From Desulfobulbus alkaliphilus (GTDB taxonomy: Bacteria > Desulfobacterota > Desulfobulbia > Desulfobulbales > Desulfobulbaceae), in the NCBI RefSeq assembly GCF_016918545.1, contig NZ_JAFFQC010000022.1, positions 1 to 64,000 of the forward strand: 64,000 bases of DNA, read 5' to 3'. Shown here in pieces: positions 23,618-32,787 of this stretch. Both the position numbers and the translations under genes were made by a program. Numbering within the stretch: the first letter of the stretch is position 1; the number at the start of each line of letters is the position of its first letter. The notes beneath the pieces were generated by a model. The model searched no databases. It had not been told where the DNA came from and was given only the letters and a program-made list of their open reading frames with translations.

Positions 23618-26600
23618 TTAAACCGCACTGCCATTGTCCAGGATCTCCCGCACTTTGATAGTCAAGTCGTTCATTGAGAACGGTTTCTGGATGAAATGGA
23701 CGCCCTGGTCCAGTACCCCGTGGTGGGCGATGATATCGGCGGTATAGCCGGACATGAACAGGCATTTGATATCGGGGTGGCGGGACAGCAGGTTTTCAGC
23801 CAGGGCACGGCCGTTCATCCCGGGCATGACCACATCCGTCATGAGCAGGTCGATCCGGCCGGAGTATTCCCCGGCCAGGCGGATGGCCTCTTCCGGGGAC
23901 CCCACGGCCAGGACGGTGTACCCCTGGCGCTCGAGCATGATTGAGGTCATTTCCAGGGTCGCCGGTTCGTCTTCAACCAGCAAGATGGTTTCGTGGCCGG
24001 TTGCCGCTGCTTCAACCCGATCCTGTATCGGCTGGGTCTCGACTCTGGTCTCGGTATACCGCGGCAGGTAGATCTTGAAGGTCGTCCCCTGCCCGGGTTC
24101 GCTGTCCACGGCGATGAAGCCGTTGTTCTGGGTGACCGCACCGTACACCGAGGCCAGGCCGAGACCAGTGCCCTGGCCCTGCTCCTTGGTGGTAAAGAAG
24201 GGCTCGAACAGATGACTGACGATCTCCCTGTTCATGCCGCAACCATTGTCGCTGACCGCCAGCAGCACATATTCGCCGGGCGTAGCCTCGGGATGAAAGG
24301 CGCGCCAGGTCTCGTCAACCGTGGTCACGCCCGTCTCGATGGTGACCTTACCTACCCCCTCGATGGCATCCCGGGCGTTGACGCACAGGTTGGCCAGGAT
24401 CTGATCGATCTGGGCGGGGTCCATGTTGATCGGATACAGGTTCCGGCCGGGCAGCCAGGTCAGGGCGATGTCCTCGCCGATGAGTCGGCGCAGCATACTG
24501 AGCATCCCTTCCACGGTCTCGTTGAGATCGATCCTCCTGGGGGCAATGGTCTGCTTGCGGGCAAACGCCAGCAGCTGACGGGTCAGGTCGGCGGAACGCT
24601 GGGCCGCCTGCTGGATGCCGTGCAGGGCCTTGTACATCGGGTGACCGGCAGCCACCTGCTCCAGGGCCATTTCCGCATATCCGAGGATCACGCCCAGCAT
24701 GTTGTTGAAATCGTGGGCCACCCCGCCGGCCAGCCGACCGACCGTTTCCATTTTCTGGGCCTGGAGGAGCTGGGCCTGAAGCTTCTCATTCTCCGCCGCG
24801 GCCCGCTTATGCTCGGTGATGTCCCTGAATTCAGTCACGCGGACCATCTTGCCCTTGTAAGGAATGTTTCTCGCCTCAAGGCGGAGCGGATACTCTTCGC
24901 CGTTCTTGCGCAGCCCGAAGGCTTCATAGGGCTGCTCATAACCGGAACGGATATTGTGCAGGACTGCCGGGCGTGATTGTTCGGCTATGAGAAGAAGTCC
25001 ATCCATGCCAATCAGTTCTTCATGGGTAAATCCGGTCATCGCCGCCAGGCCCTGGTTGCATTCCAAGATAAGGCCCTGGTCGTGGATACCGATACCGCCG
25101 AATGAGGCATTGTGGAGGGCCTTGAAACGCAGTTCGCTTTCCCGCAGCTCCTCCCGCTGCCGGTACTCCTCGGTAACGTCCCGAAAGACCAGCACCGCGC
25201 CGTCGACCACCCCGGAAGCCTCCCTGATGGGGGCGCAACTTGCGGCAATCCGGTATTCCCTGCCGTCGCGGGTGACGAAGGTGGCATGGTACACCCCATC
25301 GACATTCGCTCCCTCGCGTAGTGCCTGGAAGACTTGCTGTGCATCCGTTTCACCCTTTTCGCCATTGATCAACCGGAACACCTCGTGAATCGGCCGGCCG
25401 AGGGCCTCTTCACTCTGCCAGCCGGTAAGGGTCTCGGCGGCTCGGTTGAGACTCACAATCCGTCCCTCGTTGTCGCTGGCGATCACTCCGTCGCCGATGG
25501 AACGCAGCGTGGCCGAGAGATGCTCTTCACTTTTGCGCAGGGCGACTGTCCGCTCCCGCACCAGCCTTTCGAGCACCTGCCGGCGACGAAGCAGCGCCGT
25601 CACGACAACGGCCAACGCAACGGTAAGCAGCAGGCCCACCAGAGCCGCGCTCAGCCCCCCTCGTGCCGGTTGCGCGCGCACAAACTCCGGCCCGGCATGG
25701 GCGGTGACGATAAAGGTCTTACCGAAGGCCAGAACAGGCCGGTGCAAGGTCGGTTGCGCAATCGGTGGACTGTCTTTCGTCCAGGAGTGAGCCAGCGGTT
25801 CAAAGCTCCCATCGCCGTGGGCGCAGATCAGGTCCTTGGCCACCCAATCATCAACGTCTGAAACAGCCAGCACGTCACCCAGGCGCAGCACGGCAAAAGC
25901 CATCCCCAGCGGGTGCCGGTGCTCCGGATCGGCAAAGACCGGCCGGAGGAGCAGCATCCCCTTCTGGTCACCGGTCTCCAGCACCAGTGTCAGTGGTTCG
26001 GTGGCAGTTGGCAGACCGGTGCGCAGGGCCTCCTGGATGGCGGCGAGCCGTACCGGTTCCGAACCGATATCAAAACCGATCGCTGTACGTTTGTCTTCCG
26101 GCGCCCCCTGGAATACCGGGTAGTATATTTCACGCTCCCCGACGGGCTCGGCCTTCCCGGCGGCGTTCCGCTGCCAGATCTCAAAGCCCTCCATCCCCGC
26201 CGCCCGTGCCGCTTGCACGAAGCGCTCTTTGTCTGCCCCGGGGAGAATCTGGACCCAACCCCAGGCATCGACGGCCGGATTCCGGATCAGGTACTCCGTG
26301 AAATTCAGGAATGTCTCGGCCGTGACGTGCTCGCTGTTTTCATGGAACTTTGCCAACCCTTCGAGTTCCACATCCCGCAGGCTACGGAAGACTTCAGCGA
26401 TCACATTGGTCTGGCTTTCGGCCAGAAGTCGAAACGATTCAGCCTGATTTCTCTTGGAAACCCCCTGGGCCAGCCAAGCGATGAGCAGGGTCAGCACCAG
26501 GCCGATTGCAACCACCATGATCGTTTCCAGATGCCCCATCCAGCGCGGCGGCTCTTCGAGTCGCGCGCGCCGGGCAAGCAGAAAGGAACCGGCAACAACG

Positions 26601-27229
26601 ATGGCGACCAGCGCAAGCGTCGACAACCCCACGACCAGGACACCACCTTGAGCAGCCACACGCCACCCCCAGGCACGGGCGTCGGTATCCATGCCCAGAA
26701 CGGCGATGAGATCATTGGTCCGCGGATCCAGAACAGGTATGAGCGAGGAGACCCAAGTCCCCCAGCGGTCGGTCATCGGCCCTACGGTCATGGCGGTTTT
26801 GGTCTCGAAAACGCGCAGATCCTCTGGCGAAATTTCCTCGTAGACCTGCCCGGGCGGCGATTCGTCCTCGGATCCGGCGGGTTCACTGTCTATCAGGAAA
26901 AAAACCGTCCCATCCAGCTCTTGACCCATGAGATAGACAAACCGGCACTGCGGATCAGCCGTACAGATCGAGGCAAGCTGCTCTTTGAGCCGCAGGTAGA
27001 CCGGTGACGTCAGATCAGCCTCTGTGCCGGTCAGTGCCCTGAGCCGTTCGAGATTGATGGACTCGGCCACCAATCTCGCCTGCCCGAGATGCTCTTTCCG
27101 CAGTGCAAGGTCGGCGCGGTTGGTCAACCACCAGGCGACGAGCGTCCCGGTCACGATGAGGACTGTCAACAGACCCAGGAACAAGTGCCGACTCATGGCA
27201 AGATCTTTCATGGTCTGCATGAGTTTCAT
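23618..27229 (-). CDS. Membrane hybrid sensor kinase: Cache-CHASE-PAS-PAS-HisKA-HATPase-REC
   Basis: A 1203-aa sensor. After an N-terminal membrane segment (about 14-34) comes a Cache-like region closely similar to that of 923..5083 (DPQCRFVYLMG, SEPAGSEDESPPGQVYEE), two membrane segments (about 190-212 and 232-250), then a CHASE domain (AWGWVQILPGADKERFVQAA), another membrane span near 520-540, two PAS domains, HisKA with H839 in [12 protein letters not shown], HATPase and a receiver with D1132. CHASE domains bind small extracellular ligands. AAGGAGAG seven bases upstream supports the ATG at 27229. Front half and back half match different neighbours, so the gene is a mosaic of modules that recur in this island. 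Confidence 0.92.
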   Translation of the reverse strand: MKLMQTMKDLAMSRHLFLGLLTVLIVTGTLVAWWLTNRADLALRKEHLGQARLVAESINLERLRALTGTEADLTSPVYLRLKEQLASICTADPQCRFVYLMGQELDGTVFFLIDSEPAGSEDESPPGQVYEEISPEDLRVFETKTAMTVGPMTDRWGTWVSSLIPVLDPRTNDLIAVLGMDTDARAWGWRVAAQGGVLVVGLSTLALVAIVVAGSFLLARRARLEEPPRWMGHLETIMVVAIGLVLTLLIAWLAQGVSKRNQAESFRLLAESQTNVIAEVFRSLRDVELEGLAKFHENSEHVTAETFLNFTEYLIRNPAVDAWGWVQILPGADKERFVQAARAAGMEGFEIWQRNAAGKAEPVGEREIYYPVFQGAPEDKRTAIGFDIGSEPVRLAAIQEALRTGLPTATEPLTLVLETGDQKGMLLLRPVFADPEHRHPLGMAFAVLRLGDVLAVSDVDDWVAKDLICAHGDGSFEPLAHSWTKDSPPIAQPTLHRPVLAFGKTFIVTAHAGPEFVRAQPARGGLSAALVGLLLTVALAVVVTALLRRRQVLERLVRERTVALRKSEEHLSATLRSIGDGVIASDNEGRIVSLNRAAETLTGWQSEEALGRPIHEVFRLINGEKGETDAQQVFQALREGANVDGVYHATFVTRDGREYRIAASCAPIREASGVVDGAVLVFRDVTEEYRQREELRESELRFKALHNASFGGIGIHDQGLILECNQGLAAMTGFTHEELIGMDGLLLIAEQSRPAVLHNIRSGYEQPYEAFGLRKNGEEYPLRLEARNIPYKGKMVRVTEFRDITEHKRAAAENEKLQAQLLQAQKMETVGRLAGGVAHDFNNMLGVILGYAEMALEQVAAGHPMYKALHGIQQAAQRSADLTRQLLAFARKQTIAPRRIDLNETVEGMLSMLRRLIGEDIALTWLPGRNLYPINMDPAQIDQILANLCVNARDAIEGVGKVTIETGVTTVDETWRAFHPEATPGEYVLLAVSDNGCGMNREIVSHLFEPFFTTKEQGQGTGLGLASVYGAVTQNNGFIAVDSEPGQGTTFKIYLPRYTETRVETQPIQDRVEAAATGHETILLVEDEPATLEMTSIMLERQGYTVLAVGSPEEAIRLAGEYSGRIDLLMTDVVMPGMNGRALAENLLSRHPDIKCLFMSGYTADIIAHHGVLDQGVHFIQKPFSMNDLTIKVREILDNGSAV

Positions 27230-27483
27230 CTGGCTCTCTCCTTGTTGAACCTCTTGAAGCTAACGCGCTGGTTGGGTTTCTTGCGGCAAACACTCATCTT
27301 GACCGACGCCCCCCTGCCCCTGGCAGGTCCGAAGCATCACCACAGGGGGTACCCATGCCTGGAACCAGGACATTTCAAGACAATCCATACAACCCTGTGC
27401 ACCAATCGTCCGAGAGCGCTGGTGGCCTGGCCGTCGGTCCGAGATCCGTATATTCCCGGGTACAGACGATGAGCACCGTCGTG

Positions 27484-29682
27484 TCAGCCATGGATGGGCT
27501 TTTCTTTTTTTCTGTCGGTAAAGATAAGGGTCACACTGGTGCCCTCCTCCAGATCGACGATAAAACGACCGCCGAGTTGGTGCTGGCCGAGCATGCGAAC
27601 CAGGGTCATGCCGAGTGTTCTGGTTTTTGTCCAGTCAAATCCAGCTGGCCAGCCGATACCGTTGTCGGCCACCGTGAGGGTGTAGGTATCCTTGTCCCGG
27701 TGCAGACGGACCAGAATTCGGCAATCACCCTTGCCGGGACGCGGTTTGCCTTCCGGGAAGGCGTATTTGAGGGCATTGGTCACCAGTTCGTTGACGATCA
27801 GGCCGCAGGGAGAGGCAAGATCCAGGGGGATTGTGACCCCGGGGGCATCAACCCGGACGATGATCCCAGGAGAGCCGAAGGTGGTCCGAAGATGGGAAAT
27901 CAGAGCCTGCAAATAATCATGAAAATCGATGCTAGCCAGTGAATCGGCCCGGTAGAGCTTTTCGTGGACCAGACTCATGGATCGGATGCGGTTGCTCAGC
28001 TCGCTGAGGATGACCTGGCCTTTGGGTTCTTCAAGGGTCCGCCGTTGCATGTCCATGAGGCTGATAATGGCGGCCAGGTTGTTTTTCACCCGGTGGTGCA
28101 CCTCACGCAGCAGGACCTCTTTTTCACCGAGGGCGGTGGCGAGCTGTTGTTCGTGACGTTTGCGCTCGGTGATGTCCACATGGGTGCCGACCAGGCGGAC
28201 CGGTTTGCCGGTTGCATCGATAACCGCACGGCCCCGGGCAAGCACGTCTATCAGGTGACCATCCTTGTGATGCATTTTGAACTCTGCTGCAAACCGTTCC
28301 CGTTTGCCTGCCAGATGTTCTTGCACCAGCTGCCACGTCGATTTGACATCTTCCGCAACGGTCAGTCGTTCCCATTCGGAAATACGATTTTCCACCTCCT
28401 CTTCCCGGTAGCCAAACATCTGTTTCCAGCCAGGAGAATAATACACTTCGTCGGTCTCCAGGTTCCAGTCGAAGATCCCGTCCTTGGCCGCCTGCATGGC
28501 CAGTGAAAATCGTTCCTCGCTCTTGCCCAGGGCCTCTTTGACCATCCTGTAATGCCTCGATTTCTTGATTAAAGCAAGGATCAGAACTGTCTCAACGATC
28601 ACAAAGAGCGCCAGGCCGACAATCAGCCAGAGATATTCCCGCAGGGTGGACTGCGGCTGGTTGAGGACGACACTCTCCTTGGGTAGTCTGGCCGGATCGA
28701 TTCCAAAAAAAGACAATTCCCGGTGGTCGAACATAAAAAGATTCGGGCTGTCCCGAACGATCGGGATGGCCCCTGCCGGTTCACCGTTGAGCACCCGCAG
28801 GGCTAACTCGGCGGCGGTACGCCCCTGTTGCAGGCCGGAAACGACCCGGCCACCCACCACCTTATGGCCGAGGACAAAATCCCAGGATGAATACACCGGC
28901 AATCGTGCCGATTGGGCGATCAGCTCGGTCATTTCCGGAACACTGAAGGCTTTATCGTGCCGGTCACGATAAAAGGAGAGGAGCAGGATAATGGTTTTGT
29001 TTTTATCCAGGCGGGTGAGTTCCTCTCGTAGCTCCTGCTCGCTGAGTTCAGCCAATTCGATGATGCTGGCAAAGCGGCCGCTATAGTGAGATTTGATTTG
29101 CCGAAAGCGTTCCAGATTGAGTCGGCCGCTTTCAGTGGAATCACTGACCACGGCAAGGTGTTTGGTTTTCGGTTGCAGGGTCAGGGCGATGTCCAGTGTT
29201 CCGGCCAGATCAAAGTCTTCGACAACACCGGTGACAGCGGCAAAACCGTCGATCATGGCCTCCTCAAAAAGGTTGACCCCGCAAAACACCACGGGGACTC
29301 CGGGAAAGAGCGAATCCCGCAACAGGAGGATGGATTGAAATGCGGCATCATCACTGACAATGATCACATCCAGGGGCGTTGCCTGGTACTTGTGGAAGAG
29401 CAGCTCTCGGAAGGCAGGGAGAATCCGTTCCGGTTGGTGCCGCTTGGCATCAAGGTATTCGATATGGATGTCGATATCTGGAACCGCGCCATGCAGGATA
29501 TCCACCATGCCGTGGTTGATGCTGTCGGTCCAGGGAAAATCCGGATGATAGGAATGGATGACGAGCACATGTCGGGTGGCAGGATCATCGTGTGCCGCAA
29601 CCGGTGGAAGACAGGCGAAAAACAGGATGATGCATAATACCAGCGACCTTCTGGTCACGGCGATGAGCCGACCTTTGCCCAT
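27484..29682 (-). CDS. Sensor kinase with ABC-type substrate-binding domain and HisKA_2 kinase
   Basis: A 732-aa protein. Signal/anchor (LVLCIILFFACLPPVAA), periplasmic ABC_sub_bind domain (HVLVIHSYHPDFPWTDS; VVFCGVNLFEE), a membrane segment (about 350-370), a PAS domain with PAC (FGYREEEVE), then a HisKA_2-type dimerisation helix with the phospho-acceptor in EVHHRVKNNLAAI, and an HATPase with DNGIGWP. There is no receiver. HisKA_2 kinases often signal to cytosolic receivers rather than to DNA-binding ones. AGAGGGA lies about seven bases before the ATG; a MITE ends 16 bases upstream of this start, so the native promoter is displaced or supplied by the element. Confidence 0.92.
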   Translation of the reverse strand: MGKGRLIAVTRRSLVLCIILFFACLPPVAAHDDPATRHVLVIHSYHPDFPWTDSINHGMVDILHGAVPDIDIHIEYLDAKRHQPERILPAFRELLFHKYQATPLDVIIVSDDAAFQSILLLRDSLFPGVPVVFCGVNLFEEAMIDGFAAVTGVVEDFDLAGTLDIALTLQPKTKHLAVVSDSTESGRLNLERFRQIKSHYSGRFASIIELAELSEQELREELTRLDKNKTIILLLSFYRDRHDKAFSVPEMTELIAQSARLPVYSSWDFVLGHKVVGGRVVSGLQQGRTAAELALRVLNGEPAGAIPIVRDSPNLFMFDHRELSFFGIDPARLPKESVVLNQPQSTLREYLWLIVGLALFVIVETVLILALIKKSRHYRMVKEALGKSEERFSLAMQAAKDGIFDWNLETDEVYYSPGWKQMFGYREEEVENRISEWERLTVAEDVKSTWQLVQEHLAGKRERFAAEFKMHHKDGHLIDVLARGRAVIDATGKPVRLVGTHVDITERKRHEQQLATALGEKEVLLREVHHRVKNNLAAIISLMDMQRRTLEEPKGQVILSELSNRIRSMSLVHEKLYRADSLASIDFHDYLQALISHLRTTFGSPGIIVRVDAPGVTIPLDLASPCGLIVNELVTNALKYAFPEGKPRPGKGDCRILVRLHRDKDTYTLTVADNGIGWPAGFDWTKTRTLGMTLVRMLGQHQLGGRFIVDLEEGTSVTLIFTDRKKEKPIHG

Positions 29683-29698
29683 TTTTATGTCCCTCTTG

Positions 29699-29914
29699 CC
29701 TGAATGCGTGAGTGTTCGTCCGTGCGTCAGCTTCGTTGTTCGTGGCCGTTCGATTAAAGTACACTTTATCGGACGGTTACTGACAATGAAGATGGCGTGC
29801 TGACGGATCCCCCGAAGGGAGGCTGGTGAATTTTTCCCAAGGATCTTGTTACAATTAAAACATGATTACAACAAGATATACCTAAAACAAGCGTCCAGTC
29901 GTCACGGATTCAGG
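29699..29914. mobile_element. MITE, full-length copy 1 (216 bp) with TSD TCTTG
   Basis: The ends are CCTGAATGCGTGA and TCACGGATTCAGG, forming a near-perfect 13-bp inverted repeat. TCTTG occurs directly outside both ends (29694..29698 and 29915..29919), a 5-bp target duplication. It has no transposase. Inside is a near-palindrome around 29750-29773 (TCGATTAAAGTACACTTTATCGGA). It inserted between the ribosome site of the kinase gene at 27484..29682 and whatever promoter that gene had. Confidence 0.9.
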
Positions 29915-29919
29915 TCTTG

Positions 29920-30228
29920 GTCAATCAAGGATTTCCTAAAGGTATATGTAATTCTCTCATCATTGAGCCGGTCCCGTCAATCTCTTATGTGGAGTGTTGA
30001 TCAGAAACCATGACAACTTTTTTATTTTCGAAAAGAAAATGGTATAAAAAAAGAGCGGGTACATGCCCATAAGCGCCCACCACCAGGAGAATAATCAGAT
30101 TATGACTACCACGATATTTTTGACAATTCTCCTTCGCCAGCAGCCCTTCGAAGCGTTCGTTCACGGATCCAGGTATCCCTTTTACTTCACGATGCCCTCT
30201 ACCCTGCCCCGCCACACTGATCCCCTAC
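29920..30228. other. Gap with a second internally deleted MITE relic
   Basis: No convincing gene. Bases 30121..30173 read CCAGCAGCCCTTCGAAGCG followed by a degenerate MITE end (TTCACGGATCCAGG), the same shortened junction as at 23383..23437. A 76-codon minus-strand frame here has no family features and no ribosome site and is not called. Confidence 0.45.
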
Positions 30229-30690
30229 CTACCGCCACTGAGAATGATCACTGATGAAATTCCACTGCGCTTCGGTGAGCGGCATTATCGACAGGCGGTT
30301 ACCCCGCTGTACCAAAGGGCATTCGGCCATTTGCGGCTGCCGCTTGAGCCAAGCCAAGGATATCACCCCGCGGAACTTGGTCACAAATTCCACATCAACA
30401 CAATACCAGCGCGGATTGGCCGGTTCACTTTTAGGATCAAAAGAGCGATGTTGCGGGTCGAAGGCGGACTGATCGGGGTAACCGGCCCGACAAATGCGCA
30501 TGATTCCGACAATGCCAGGGACAGGGCAGTTGGAGTGATAAAAAAATGCCAGATCACCGACCTGCATCCGGTCACGAATCATGTTGCGGACCTGGTAGTT
30601 GCGAACTCCATCCCAAGGTTCAACCCCTGCTCGTTGCAAATCGTCGATCCCGAACACATCCGGTTCCGATTTCATCAGCCAGTACGCCAT
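30229..30690 (-). CDS. EVE-domain protein
   Basis: A 153-aa single-domain EVE protein, the usual length. It opens with the family signature YWLMKSEPDVFGIDDL, followed by WDGVRNYQVRNMIRDRMQVGD, FFYHSN, and the C-terminal MPLTEAQWNFI. EVE domains are PUA-like folds thought to bind modified bases in RNA or DNA; the cellular role of stand-alone bacterial members is not settled. AGGGA lies about seven bases before the ATG. A MITE fragment lies just upstream. Confidence 0.9.
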   Translation of the reverse strand: MAYWLMKSEPDVFGIDDLQRAGVEPWDGVRNYQVRNMIRDRMQVGDLAFFYHSNCPVPGIVGIMRICRAGYPDQSAFDPQHRSFDPKSEPANPRWYCVDVEFVTKFRGVISLAWLKRQPQMAECPLVQRGNRLSIMPLTEAQWNFISDHSQWR

Positions 30691-30741
30691 GGCTTTCCCT
30701 GGGTTGTGAGAAAGATGTAGACCAACCGTTCTTCCGGTATG

Positions 30742-30815
30742 CTCAATCCGTGACGGCTGGATGCCTGTTTTGGATATATATTACTGTAATCACATTATAA
30801 TTGCAGAGGAATCCT
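30742..30815. repeat. MITE end fragment
   Basis: The sequence begins CTCAATCCGTGACGGCTGGATGCC and continues through the AT-rich block, matching the first ~75 bases of the copy at 61308..61525; the remainder is missing. It lies about 50 bases upstream of the EVE gene start. Confidence 0.7.
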
Positions 30816-30834
30816 GGAAAAACCAGAGAAACTA

Positions 30835-30900
30835 GGGGTCAGATCTTGAATCTTGAATCATCTGAAAAATGGAATAATTCAAGATTCAAGATCTGACCCC
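30835..30900. repeat. 24-bp perfect inverted repeat (66-bp palindromic unit)
   Basis: Arms 30835..30858 and 30877..30900 are exact reverse complements (GGGGTCAGATCTTGAATCTT… and its mate), separated by 18 bases. Each arm itself contains the direct repeat TCTTGAA/TCTTGAA. It looks like a REP/BIME-type palindrome rather than a terminator, since no T-run follows either arm. Confidence 0.85.
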
Positions 30901-30920
30901 AGCTTATACTCGAAAACGAA

Positions 30921-30951
30921 AAGGGGTTAAGTCAAAACGACTTAACCCCTT
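30921..30951 (-). terminator. Rho-independent terminator of the tRNA-fMet gene
   Basis: Reading the minus strand, a 13-bp perfect stem (AAGGGGTTAAGTC with its complement) around a 5-base loop is followed by TTCGTTTT. It lies nine bases after the tRNA 3' end. Confidence 0.9.
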
Positions 30952-30959
30952 GAATTTTT

Positions 30960-31036
<77 letters not shown>

Positions 31037-31049
31037 TTACAAGCTGAGC

Positions 31050-31077
31050 ATTATAGCAGACTGAGCGTTGCTGTCAA
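31050..31077 (-). promoter_or_regulatory. Consensus sigma-70 promoter for tRNA-fMet
   Basis: On the minus strand TTGACA (31072..31077) and TATAAT (31050..31055) are both perfect consensus boxes with a 16-base spacer, ending 14 bases before the tRNA 5' end. Confidence 0.93.
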
Positions 31078-31081
31078 CTGT

Positions 31082-31546
31082 TCATTTCACTTTCTTGGCC
31101 TTTTCGCGCAGGACAGTGATTTTTTCCAGGACCACCTCGGGCAAGGGTGTTAATTTTCCCGCACGATTGACACAGGCATGGACAGTACAACCGCGGACCA
31201 GGAGTTGGTCCCGCCCGTCCGCCTGGGGACGGGTTATGGCGTAATGGAACCGACAGGTCATTTTGGTGTTGTCCGCCAGGGAAACCGAAAGGGTGAGCAG
31301 ATCGTCGTAGGCTGCCGGGGCCTTGAAACGGAGATAACTTTCGATCACCGGCAGAATACAGCCCAGTTGTTCGATCTCGCTGTAGGGCATGACCCAGGCA
31401 CGCATCATCTCGGTGCGGGCGATTTCGAAATACCGGAGATAATTGGCGTTGTACACCACTCCGGCTGCATCGGTATCGCCATAAATCACCCGATAGGAAA
31501 CGGAAAAGACCGGCTCGGTCAAGCTGACCTGGATATTACTTTTCAT
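31082..31546 (-). CDS. YbgC/FadM-type acyl-CoA thioesterase
   Basis: A 154-aa single hot-dog domain protein of the 4-hydroxybenzoyl-CoA thioesterase type. The catalytic loop YGDTDAAGVVYNANYLRYFE carries the family Asp and the start of the long helix. It should hydrolyse acyl-CoA or acyl-ACP thioesters. The start at 31546 is chosen because AGGAGA lies four bases upstream; a longer frame lacks a site and runs into the upstream gene. It overlaps the end of the ApgM-family gene by 11 bases, so it is translationally coupled as the last gene of the hom operon. Confidence 0.88.
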   Translation of the reverse strand: MKSNIQVSLTEPVFSVSYRVIYGDTDAAGVVYNANYLRYFEIARTEMMRAWVMPYSEIEQLGCILPVIESYLRFKAPAAYDDLLTLSVSLADNTKMTCRFHYAITRPQADGRDQLLVRGCTVHACVNRAGKLTPLPEVVLEKITVLREKAKKVK

Positions 31547-32771
31547 CTTTCTCCTGGCTGATGAAGCGGCGGAAAAAGGCCGGTCCGGAAGGCAGGACAA
31601 GGCCGGTCCTCTCCACCGCCGCCAGAACATGCGCCTCGGTGTACTCGAGGCCGGAGGGCTGTGCACATCCCCGGGAGTCGTAGAGAAACATCGGCACCGG
31701 CCAATCCTCGTGGGTCTTGCGATGCACCGGGGTATAGTGATCCATGGTCACCACCAGCCGGAACGGTTCCCCGCGGCGCTCCATCTCGGCAACGATCGGG
31801 GCGACGATGCGTTGATCAAAATCCTCGATCGCCCGCACCTTCTCCCGGGCCAGCCCCTGATGGCCAGCCTCGTCCGGGGCCTCAACGTGAACCAGGACAA
31901 AATCATCGCGCTCAAGGACCTCCAGGGCCGCCCGGGCCTTGCCTTCATAATTGGTATCAAGGTACCCTGTGGCCCCCTCAACCTCGACAACCCTGAGCCC
32001 GCTGAGTACACCAAGCCCCTTGAGCAGATCCACGGCCGAGATCAAACCACCGCGGATACCATAGCGGCTTTCCAGCGTCTCCATCACCGGTCGTTTGCCT
32101 TCCCCCCAGAGCCAGATGAAATTCGCTGTTATTTTTCCCTGCTCCGCCCGGCGCAGGTTGACCGGATGCTGATCCAGAATCGCCGCTACCCTGGTATACA
32201 GATCCCGGAAGGCCTCCACCTGCAGATAGGTCTGATAAAATGCGGCAACATCGCCATCGGAATGATCATGGGGGGGCACGGTCCGCCAACCTTCAGGGAG
32301 GGAGCCGCGGTACACCAGGAGGTGGCGGTAACTGATGCCGGGATACAGTGTAAGCTGCGCGCTGCCGCACTCCGCCTGCAGGGTGGTCAGCAAGGCACGG
32401 CTTTCCGCGGTGCTGATGTGGCCGGCACTGTAGTCCTTCATGATCATTACGCCGCTGCTGTGCCGCTCCACATGGACGAGATTACAACGGAAGGCGATCT
32501 CCTCGGCACCAATATCCACCCCCATGCTCGCTGCCTCCAAGGGAGCCCGACCGGTATAACAGGTTTCCGGTTGGTAGCCGAGCAGGGACAGATTGGCGAT
32601 ATCGCTTCCGGGCGGATACCCGGCGGGCACGGTGCGCACCAAAAGCATCTCGGACTGCCTGGCCAATCGGTCCATGGCAGGAGTTGCCGCGGCTTCCAGC
32701 GGCGTTTTGCCGCCCAGTTCCGGGACGGCAACATCCCCCATGCCGTCGCCGATCAAAAGAATGTATTTCAT
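31536..32771 (-). CDS. ApgM-family enzyme (cofactor-independent phosphoglycerate mutase or homoserine kinase)
   Basis: A 411-aa alkaline-phosphatase-superfamily protein. The N-terminus YILLIGDGMGD provides the metal-binding Asp; PPGSDIANLSLLGY carries the nucleophile Ser; HVEAPDEAGHQG and TMDHYTPVHRKTHED hold the remaining metal ligands. By family it is archaeal-type cofactor-independent phosphoglycerate mutase. However, it sits 16 bases behind homoserine dehydrogenase, with no other glycolytic gene nearby, and some bacterial members in this setting have been found to act as homoserine kinase. I favour the threonine-pathway role, though the sequence alone cannot decide. An AGGAC site precedes the ATG. 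Confidence 0.85.
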   Translation of the reverse strand: MKYILLIGDGMGDVAVPELGGKTPLEAAATPAMDRLARQSEMLLVRTVPAGYPPGSDIANLSLLGYQPETCYTGRAPLEAASMGVDIGAEEIAFRCNLVHVERHSSGVMIMKDYSAGHISTAESRALLTTLQAECGSAQLTLYPGISYRHLLVYRGSLPEGWRTVPPHDHSDGDVAAFYQTYLQVEAFRDLYTRVAAILDQHPVNLRRAEQGKITANFIWLWGEGKRPVMETLESRYGIRGGLISAVDLLKGLGVLSGLRVVEVEGATGYLDTNYEGKARAALEVLERDDFVLVHVEAPDEAGHQGLAREKVRAIEDFDQRIVAPIVAEMERRGEPFRLVVTMDHYTPVHRKTHEDWPVPMFLYDSRGCAQPSGLEYTEAHVLAAVERTGLVLPSGPAFFRRFISQEKDEK

Positions 32772-32787
32772 GAACTGTCCTGACGAC

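Noticed and set aside
29985-30215. 76-codon minus-strand frame between a MITE and the EVE gene
   Set aside because: No ribosome site, no family features, and it crosses a MITE relic.
30835-30900. Terminator for the EVE or tRNA gene
   Set aside because: The inverted repeat is too long, its loop is 18 bases, no T-run follows, and the tRNA already has its own terminator at 30921..30951.
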